Part shown: positions 58,332 through 64,000 of the stretch, one piece after another
Position numbering within the stretch: position 1 is the stretch's first letter
How the letters are laid out: every line of letters starts with the position of its first letter
Assembly (NCBI RefSeq): GCF_000719115.1
Contig: NZ_JOEA01000025.1
Span: forward strand, 1-64,000
Length of the DNA stretch: 64,000 bases
Direction: 5' to 3'
Source of the DNA: Lentzea albidocapillata
GTDB lineage: Bacteria > Actinomycetota > Actinomycetes > Mycobacteriales > Pseudonocardiaceae
The notes under the pieces: model-generated
Databases searched by the model: none
Seen by the model: the letters and a program-made list of their open reading frames with translations, nothing else
What the model was told of the DNA's origin: nothing
Position numbers and translations under genes: made by a program

Positions 58332-59480
58332 TCAGATGGTTGCGGCGACGATGTGGTGTGCGGCGAGGTCGACGTCCTCGGTTGTGGTCCAGCGGCCCAA
58401 CGACAGCCGCAGTGCGCCCAGACCTCGTCCGGCGTCCATGCCCATGGCGGTGAGCACGGGTGACGGTTGGTGATGTCCGCTGTGGCAGGCCGATCCGGTG
58501 GAGGCGGCGATCTGCGGTGTGGCGGCGAGAAGTTCGTGCCCGGCAACGCCGTCGATGCTGATGTTGAGAGTGTTGGGCAGCCGCGCCGTCTCCGGTCCGT
58601 TGAGGTGGACGCGGCCCGGCAACGCGGTGGCGAGCAGGTGATGCAGACGGTCTCGCAATGCGCGGATGCGGTCGTGGCCACCGGTCGCGAGGTCTGTCGC
58701 GGCGAGTTCGGCCGCAGCGCCCAGTGCGGCGGCGAGGGCGACGTTCTCGGTGCCCGCGCGCAGGCCGTGTTCCTGGCCTCCGCCGTACACCAGCGGTTCC
58801 AGCGGTACGCCGGGCCAGATGCACAGGGCGCCGATTCCCTTGGGGGCGTAAATCTTGTGCCCCACCACCGTCACTAGATCAAGCTCGGTCGCGTCGAACG
58901 GGATCTTGCCGATCGCCTGGGCGGCATCGGTGTGGAACACCACGCCGTACTCGCGGGAGACCCGGGCCAGTTCGTCGATGGGTTGCAGGGCACCGGTTTC
59001 GTTGTTCGCCGCCATCACGGACGCCAGCACGGTGTGCGGGGTGATCGCCGCAGCGAGATCGGCCGGGTCGACAAGGCCGTCGCTGTCGACGGGCAGGAAC
59101 GTCACCTCCGCGTTGTGCCAGCGGCGCAACGCCTCGCAGGCCTGGAGCACAGCGGGATGCTCGGTGGGCTGGGTGATCACGTGCGGCCGGCCCACGCCGG
59201 AGGCCAGCACGGTGCCGCGGATGGCGAGGTTGTCGGCCTCGGAGCCGGATCCGGTGAACACGATCCGCTCAGCTGAGGTGCCGAGTAGCGCAGCGACCTG
59301 ATCGCGGGCGTGATCCAGCGCGATGCGGGACTCGCGGCCGTAGTGGTGGGTGCTGGACGGGTTGCCGAACTCCGCGGTCAGATACGGCAGCATCGATTCG
59401 GTCACCGCCGGGTCGATCGGCGTGGTGGCGTTGTAGTCGAGGTAGATCGGTCCGTCGAGAAGTCCACGTGGGACGGTCAC
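58332..59480 (-). CDS. cysteine desulfurase (NifS/IscS-like)
   Basis: A 382-residue class V PLP enzyme: PIYLDYNATTPIDPAVTESM, FGNPSSTHHYGRESRIALDH, FTGSGSEADNLAIRGT, PLP Lys in VTVVGHKIYAPKGIGAL and catalytic Cys in AASTGSACHSGHHQPSPVL. It releases sulfur from cysteine as an enzyme persulfide plus alanine. GTG 59480 overlaps the MFS stop (GTGA). Grouping with a persulfide dioxygenase and rhodaneses points to sulfane-sulfur handling, not Fe-S assembly, since no scaffold gene is near. Confidence 0.92.
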   Translation of the reverse strand: MTVPRGLLDGPIYLDYNATTPIDPAVTESMLPYLTAEFGNPSSTHHYGRESRIALDHARDQVAALLGTSAERIVFTGSGSEADNLAIRGTVLASGVGRPHVITQPTEHPAVLQACEALRRWHNAEVTFLPVDSDGLVDPADLAAAITPHTVLASVMAANNETGALQPIDELARVSREYGVVFHTDAAQAIGKIPFDATELDLVTVVGHKIYAPKGIGALCIWPGVPLEPLVYGGGQEHGLRAGTENVALAAALGAAAELAATDLATGGHDRIRALRDRLHHLLATALPGRVHLNGPETARLPNTLNISIDGVAGHELLAATPQIAASTGSACHSGHHQPSPVLTAMGMDAGRGLGALRLSLGRWTTTEDVDLAAHHIVAATI

Positions 59481-60715
59481 GCGCTGACCTTCCTGTTGGA
59501 GTGGGTTTCGTACATGCGCACGGCGACCACGATTCCAGACAATGTAGTAAGCGCGGCGACCACCCACACCGCGGCGCGCAGGCCCCAGAGGTCGGCGACG
59601 ATGCCGCCGAGCAGGGCGCCCACCGCGAAACCGCCGTCGCGCCAGAGCCGGTAGACGCCGACGGCTCGCGCGCGCCACGCCGGGTGCGCGACGTCGCCGA
59701 TCGTCGCCAGCAAGGTCGGGTAGACCATCGCGGTACCCGCGCCCAGCAGCACGGCCGCGACCAGCCACACCGCGAAGGTGTTCGCGACCGCCACGAGTGC
59801 GAGCGCGGCGGCCTGAACGAGCATCCCACCGGTGATCAGGTGTTTGCGGCCCCAGCGGTCAGACAGCGGACCGGTGACCAGCTGCCCCAGACCCCACACC
59901 GCCGGGTAGACGGCGGCCAGGACACCGATCTTGGCGACCGACAACCCGGCGGTGGCGAACAGGATCGGGAACAGGCCCCACGCCAGGCCGTCGTTGAGGT
60001 TGTTCACCATCCCGGCCTGGCTCGCCGCCGACAGCGCAGGCTCCCGCAGGCTCGTGCGAGTGAAGATCTCCCGCTCACTCGGCATGCCCTCAGCGGCAGC
60101 GGGGTGCTGTGTCGCTTCGAGCCGTGCGTGTTCTCGGGTCTCCCGCACGGCGAACACGGTCAACCCGATACCGAGGACCACATAGGACAGTCCGAGCAGG
60201 AACGGTGCCGGGCGCAGTCCGTAGCGGGCGGCGAGGTAGCCGGTGGCGAGCGCGGTGACCGCGACGGCGATGTAGCCGGCGGCTTCGTTGAGGCCCATCG
60301 CGAGGCCGCGGCGGGACGGCCCGGCCAGGTCGATCTTCATGATCACGGTGGTGGACCAGGTCAGGCCCTGGTTCACGCCGAGCAGCACGTTCGCGGCGAT
60401 CACCCAGCTCCACGACGGCGCCCAGATCAGCATCAGTGGCACGGGGATCGCGGCCAGCCAACCGGCCAGCAGCACCGGGCGGCGGCCGAAGCGGTCGGAC
60501 CAGGTGCCCGCGAAGTAGTTGGTGGCGGCTTTGGTCAGACCGAAGGCGACCACGTAGGTGAGCACGAACGTGTAGCCGGTCAGGCCGAACTCGTCCTTGG
60601 CCAGCAGCGGCAGCACCGCACGTTCCTGCCCGAGCACGCCGCCGACCAGTGCGTTGACCGCGATGAGCAGGCTGAACTGGGCGAGGTTGGCGCGCAGGCC
60701 GAGTCGGAGGCTCAT
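59477..60715 (-). CDS. MFS transporter in persulfide operon
   Basis: A 412-residue 12-helix major facilitator: NLAQFSLLIAVNALVGGVLG, YFAGTWSDRFGRRPVLLAGW (motif A), GMVNNLNDGLAWGLFPILFA, GPLSDRWGRKHLITGGMLVQ (second motif A). The start ATG shares ATGA with the rhodanese gene, the end GTGA with the desulfurase gene. Genes of this type recur beside persulfide dioxygenases; the substrate may be a sulfur compound, but this is inference. Confidence 0.87.
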   Translation of the reverse strand: MSLRLGLRANLAQFSLLIAVNALVGGVLGQERAVLPLLAKDEFGLTGYTFVLTYVVAFGLTKAATNYFAGTWSDRFGRRPVLLAGWLAAIPVPLMLIWAPSWSWVIAANVLLGVNQGLTWSTTVIMKIDLAGPSRRGLAMGLNEAAGYIAVAVTALATGYLAARYGLRPAPFLLGLSYVVLGIGLTVFAVRETREHARLEATQHPAAAEGMPSEREIFTRTSLREPALSAASQAGMVNNLNDGLAWGLFPILFATAGLSVAKIGVLAAVYPAVWGLGQLVTGPLSDRWGRKHLITGGMLVQAAALALVAVANTFAVWLVAAVLLGAGTAMVYPTLLATIGDVAHPAWRARAVGVYRLWRDGGFAVGALLGGIVADLWGLRAAVWVVAALTTLSGIVVAVRMYETHSNRKVSA

Positions 60716-62061
60716 CTGCCGCTCTCCAGGCGTCCGCCGGTCGCGTCGGCCCAGTCCTGAGGTCCGCCGGTGAGTACGGCGACGTCGCGGTGTCCCGCCT
60801 GTTCGAGGAGGCTGGCGGCGCCCATGGCACGTTCGCCGTGTCCACACATCACGATCAGCGGTTCCTGAGGCACCTCGTCCACGCGGCTGCGCAGGTCGCC
60901 GAGTTCGACGTGCTGCGCGCCCGGTAGATGTCCGGAGGTGAACTCGCCCGCCTGCCGGATGTCCAGCACCGGCCCGCTCACCTCGTCCGGGCCCACCAAC
61001 CTGGTTGTGGCGGTGGGAAGTTCCGCGGTGGTCCACGCGTCCATGCCTCCGTGAAGCTCGCTGAGGTCGAGGTAGCCGATCTTGGCGGCCTGCCAGACGA
61101 TCTCCGCCGGGTCCTGGCCGGCGCCGCGTACCACGACCAGCGGCCGGTCGTGCGGCGCCAGCCAGCCGAGCCACGATGCGAACACCGCCCGCAGCGGAAT
61201 CGACAGCGCGCCAGGCACGTGCGCGGCGGCGAACTCGTCGACCGGCCGGACGTCGATCAATCGCGCGCCGTCGGCCAGAAGCCGCCGCACCGCACCGACC
61301 TCCAGCGGCGGCAGCTCAGGCGTTCCCACCAGAACGCCCTGGCGGTTGATCTCGCCGAGCCGGCGGAAGTACGGCGGATAGCTGCCCAGCGAGCCGAGCA
61401 GCTCCTTCACGAACGCGTCCTCGTCAGCCGTACGCAGCAACGGGTTCGTCGCCTTCTCCCGGCCGATCGTGCTGGTGCGGTCCGCGCCAGGCGGGGCGGA
61501 GCAGAAGGATCCGGCGCCATGCGTGGGCCAGACGGCCACGTCGTCGGGCAGCTCGACGAGCCTGCGCAGCGACGCGTACTGGGCGCGGGCGAGGTCCTCG
61601 GTCCGGTCGGGTGAGACGAGGTCGGTGCGGGCGGCGGCGCCCACGATCAGCGAGCCACCGGTGAACACCCCGAGCGGACGGTCGCCGTCGAGCAGCAGGA
61701 ACGACAGGTGCTCGTCGGTGTGGCCGGGGGTCCCTAACGCCCGCAGGCGTAAGCCGCCGAGGTCGACCTCGTCGCCGTCGCGCAGCCCGTAGTGCGCGAA
61801 CTCGCGATGCCCGGCCGCGGAGGCGAGCACGCGGGTGTCCTCGGTCGCGGAAAGCTGACGAGCGCCGGACAGGAAGTCGGCGTGCAGGTGGGTGTCGGCG
61901 GCGAACGCCACGCGCAGGCCACGTCGCTGGGCGGCGCTGCCGACGTCCCTCAGATCGAGGCTCACGTCGACCACCAGCGCCCGGCCGTCACCCAGATCGA
62001 CCAGATACGCGGAGTTCCCCAGTCCCTCGTCGACCAGCGGGACTACCTCAGGCATGGCCAT
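60712..62061 (-). CDS. MBL-fold persulfide dioxygenase fused to two rhodanese domains
   Basis: A 449-residue ETHE1-like protein. The metallo-beta-lactamase part (1-230) has FAADTHLHADFLSGARQLSA, GTPGHTDEHLSFLLLD and VWPTHGAGSFC, the mononuclear iron ligands of persulfide dioxygenases. Two rhodanese domains follow: the first (LIDVRPVDEFAAAHVPGALS) lacks the active Cys (VVVRGAGQDPA), while the second (VLDIRQAGEFTSGHLPGA) has it in LIVMCGHGERAMGAAS. It oxidises glutathione- or mycothiol-type persulfide to sulfite. ATG 62061 has GGAAGGAGACG upstream. Confidence 0.92.
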   Translation of the reverse strand: MAMPEVVPLVDEGLGNSAYLVDLGDGRALVVDVSLDLRDVGSAAQRRGLRVAFAADTHLHADFLSGARQLSATEDTRVLASAAGHREFAHYGLRDGDEVDLGGLRLRALGTPGHTDEHLSFLLLDGDRPLGVFTGGSLIVGAAARTDLVSPDRTEDLARAQYASLRRLVELPDDVAVWPTHGAGSFCSAPPGADRTSTIGREKATNPLLRTADEDAFVKELLGSLGSYPPYFRRLGEINRQGVLVGTPELPPLEVGAVRRLLADGARLIDVRPVDEFAAAHVPGALSIPLRAVFASWLGWLAPHDRPLVVVRGAGQDPAEIVWQAAKIGYLDLSELHGGMDAWTTAELPTATTRLVGPDEVSGPVLDIRQAGEFTSGHLPGAQHVELGDLRSRVDEVPQEPLIVMCGHGERAMGAASLLEQAGHRDVAVLTGGPQDWADATGGRLESGR

Positions 62062-62079
62062 CGTCTCCTTCCCACATCC

Positions 62080-62110
62080 AGTGTTCTACACTATTCCAAG
62101 GATGATTGGA
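62080..62110. promoter_or_regulatory. two operator-like palindromes in divergent sulfur promoter
   Basis: AGTGT-TCT-ACACT (62080-62092) is a perfect 13-base palindrome; TCCAA-N6-TTGGA (62095-62110) follows at once. They fill the 54 bases between the persulfide dioxygenase and ArsR-rhodanese starts. ArsR-family repressors bind such dyads, so one regulator could silence both directions. Confidence 0.6.
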
Positions 62111-62115
62111 GAACC

Positions 62116-62769
62116 ATGGGCGACCGGGATGCCAAGAACGCGTTGTTCGACCAGTTCGCTCGGGTCGGCAAGGCCCTCGCGAGCGGCAAGCGACTGGAAC
62201 TGCTCGACCTGATCGCTCAGGGCGAGCGCACGGTCGACGCGCTCGCGAAGTCGGCGGAGCTGGGGCTGACCACCGCGTCGGCGCATCTGCAGACCCTCAA
62301 GCAGGCCAACCTCGTGGTCACCCGGCGCGAAGGCACGAAGATCTTCTACCGGCTGGCAGGAGACGACGTCGCCGCGCTGTTCGCGCTGCTGCGCACCGTC
62401 GCGGACGACCGGCTGCCGGACGTCCGCACCGCGCGTGAGGCCTACCTCGGCGACGACACGGAAGCAGTCAGCCGCGAGGAGCTCCTCGAACGCGTCCGGT
62501 CGGGACGCGCGACGGTGATCGACGTGCGGCCCGCCGAGGAGTACGCCGCCGGGCACATCCCCGGCGCCGTGTCCGTTCCGCTGGACGAACTGGCGGACCG
62601 GCTGGCCGAGCTTCCGGCCGGCCAGGAGATCGTGGCGTACTGCCGCGGCGCCTACTGCGTGCTCTCCCACGACGCCGTCCGCCTGCTCACCGCGCAGGGA
62701 CGAACTGCCCGGCGCCTTGCCGACGGCATGCTCGAGTGGCGCCTCGCCGAACTCCCCGTCGCGGTCTGA
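62116..62769 (+). CDS. ArsR-type regulator fused to rhodanese domain
   Basis: A 217-residue fusion. Residues 10-95: winged helix-turn-helix of the ArsR/SmtB type (ALASGKRLELLDLIAQGERT, LGLTTASAHLQTLKQANLVV). Residues 115-215: rhodanese with IDVRPAEEYAAGHIPGAVSV and active-site loop EIVAYCRGAYCVLSH containing two Cys. No classical metal-site Cys is seen in the HTH, so sensing through persulfidation of the rhodanese Cys is a reasonable inference. TTGGAGAACC before ATG serves as ribosome binding site. Divergent from the persulfide operon. Confidence 0.9.
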   Translation: MGDRDAKNALFDQFARVGKALASGKRLELLDLIAQGERTVDALAKSAELGLTTASAHLQTLKQANLVVTRREGTKIFYRLAGDDVAALFALLRTVADDRLPDVRTAREAYLGDDTEAVSREELLERVRSGRATVIDVRPAEEYAAGHIPGAVSVPLDELADRLAELPAGQEIVAYCRGAYCVLSHDAVRLLTAQGRTARRLADGMLEWRLAELPVAV

Positions 62770-62772
62770 GGA

Positions 62773-63993
62773 ATGGACACCGTGAACACCCTGATCACAC
62801 GTCACCCTGCCCAAAGACGCATCCTGACGGTGCTCGTCGCAGCCCAGGTCCTCAGCGGCGCCGGCCTGGCCGCGGGCATCACCGTCGGCGCGCTGCTCGC
62901 CCAGGACATGCTCGGCGCCACCAGCGCGGCAGGCTTACCCGCGGCCCTGTTCACCATCGGCTCCGCCCTCGCGGCCCTGCTGATCGCCCGCGTCTCCGGC
63001 CTGCGCGGCAGACGCGCCGGTCTCGCGGGCGGTTACCTCGCCGGTGCGGTGGGCGCGCTCGGCGTCGTCATCGCTGCCGCCACCGACAACGCCGTGCTGC
63101 TGTTCGTCGCGTTGTTCGTCTACGGCGCGGGCAGCGCGACCAACCTCCAAGCGCGCTACGCCGGCGCCGACCTCGCCGCCCCGCAACGCCGAGGCAGCGC
63201 GGTGAGCACGGTCCTCGTCGCCACCACGCTCGGCGCGGTGCTCGGACCCAACCTCGTCACGGCGACCGGCGAACTGGCCACGAGCTGGCACGTCCCGGCG
63301 CTCGCCGGCCCGTTCATCCTCGCGGTCTTCGCCTACACCGCGGCCGCCATCGTGCTGTGGGCACTGCTTCGTCCCGACCCGCTTCTCACCGCCAGGTCCC
63401 TACCCGCGGCCCCTGTGGCCAGCCGTGACTCCCGCGGCGACGCGCGGCTGCTGCTGATCGGCACGACCACCATGGTGGTCATCCAGCTGGTGATGATCGC
63501 GATCATGACCATGACCCCGGTGCACATGCGCTTGCACGGTCACGGCCTAGCGGCCACCGGGTTCGTCATCGCCGTCCACGTGGCCGGCATGTTCCTGCCC
63601 TCACCGCTCAGCGGCTGGCTCGTGGACCGGATCGGCAGGCTGCCCGTGATCGCCGCCTCCGGCGTCACGCTGCTCGCGGCCGGCCTGGTCGCCGGGTTCG
63701 CCCCGGCCGAGTCGACTCCGCTGCTCACCCTCGCGCTCGGACTGCTCGGTCTCGGCTGGAACCTCGGGCTGGTCAGCGGTTCCGCGCTCATCACCGACGC
63801 CGTGCCGCTCGAAACCCGCGCCACCGTGCAGGGCCGCATCGACATGGCCATCGCCGTAGCCGGTGCGACCGGTGGCATGGCCTCCGGCTTCGTCGTCGCG
63901 AGCAGCAGCTACCCCGCCTTGTCGTTCGCGGGCGGCATCATCGCGCTCGCTCTCGTGCCGCTGGTCGTCGTCCGTCCCCGGCTCAGGGTCTGA
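62773..63993 (+). CDS. MFS transporter downstream of ArsR-rhodanese
   Basis: A 406-residue 12-helix transporter: VLVAAQVLSGAGLAAGITVG, LIARVSGLRGRRAGLAGGYL (degenerate motif A), YGAGSATNLQARYAGADLAA, and SPLSGWLVDRIGRLPVIAAS (second motif A). It starts three bases after the regulator stop, so the two are one transcript. It could export sulfite, thiosulfate or another sulfur product of the pathway (inference). The stop is seven bases from the window end. Confidence 0.88.
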   Translation: MDTVNTLITRHPAQRRILTVLVAAQVLSGAGLAAGITVGALLAQDMLGATSAAGLPAALFTIGSALAALLIARVSGLRGRRAGLAGGYLAGAVGALGVVIAAATDNAVLLFVALFVYGAGSATNLQARYAGADLAAPQRRGSAVSTVLVATTLGAVLGPNLVTATGELATSWHVPALAGPFILAVFAYTAAAIVLWALLRPDPLLTARSLPAAPVASRDSRGDARLLLIGTTTMVVIQLVMIAIMTMTPVHMRLHGHGLAATGFVIAVHVAGMFLPSPLSGWLVDRIGRLPVIAASGVTLLAAGLVAGFAPAESTPLLTLALGLLGLGWNLGLVSGSALITDAVPLETRATVQGRIDMAIAVAGATGGMASGFVVASSSYPALSFAGGIIALALVPLVVVRPRLRV

Positions 63994-64000
63994 CTTTCTG

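Noticed and set aside
1..64000. CRISPR array, rRNA, tRNA or riboswitch
   Set aside because: No regularly spaced short repeats, no rRNA-like conserved segments and no convincing cloverleaf or riboswitch core were seen on either strand.

Overview
The window is 64 kb of high-GC actinobacterial chromosome. Codon use, GTG starts, the ectoine and ehu genes, a large SARP regulator and many GTGA/ATGA overlaps suggest a filamentous Pseudonocardiales-type organism (Lentzea, Saccharothrix or Actinosynnema-like). That assignment is inferred; no rRNA or core marker gene is present. It reads as an accessory region: intact operons alternate with insertion-sequence scars and broken genes.

Layout. 1-7.6 kb: IS scars, two TrkA-type proteins, a DUF202 pair, two paralogous MarR regulators, a heavily frameshifted copper-chaperone-like lipoprotein and a universal stress protein. 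7.6-14.4 kb: osmoprotection, with ectABCD (minus) divergent from the ectoine uptake system ehuBCDA (plus). 14.5-15.8 kb: a complete IS3-family element. 15.8-23 kb: secreted proteins (DUF1996, phospholipase D-like), an HTH-membrane-glycosidase-like fusion, remnants of khtT, khtU and GH115 genes, and two copies of a truncated integrase-type transposase around a membrane-protein gene. 23-39.4 kb: an eleven-gene minus-strand operon (two ABC half-exporters, Gfo/Idh/MocA oxidoreductase, GMC oxidoreductase, two GT8 and one GT92/GT2-like transferase, HpaB-type monooxygenase, cupin, SDR, ThDP enzyme), divergent from an AfsR-like SARP. This looks like a specialised-metabolite cluster without PKS, NRPS, terpene or RiPP core, and is the best candidate for an undescribed system. 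39.6-45.4 kb: periplasmic aldehyde oxidoreductase paoABC with its XdhC/PaoD chaperone and a divergent TetR regulator. 45.4-48.7 kb: MerR regulator with a Cys-rich partner, a DHA2 exporter and a methyltransferase. 48.9-54.4 kb: operon of SDR, DJ-1-like protein, aldehyde dehydrogenase and fumarase-superfamily lyase, divergent from an XRE regulator with an in-frame stop. 54.4-56.5 kb: a membrane NACHT ATPase. 56.6-58.3 kb: DHFR-like reductase and hypotheticals. 58.3-64 kb: a persulfide/sulfane-sulfur module (cysteine desulfurase, MFS, MBL-rhodanese persulfide dioxygenase) divergent from an ArsR-rhodanese regulator and a second MFS.

Single-base lesions recur in otherwise well-preserved genes (GMC oxidoreductase, DUF1996, HTH-glycosidase fusion, DJ-1, XRE regulator). 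Either this is a decaying region or the assembly has indel errors; read mapping would decide.
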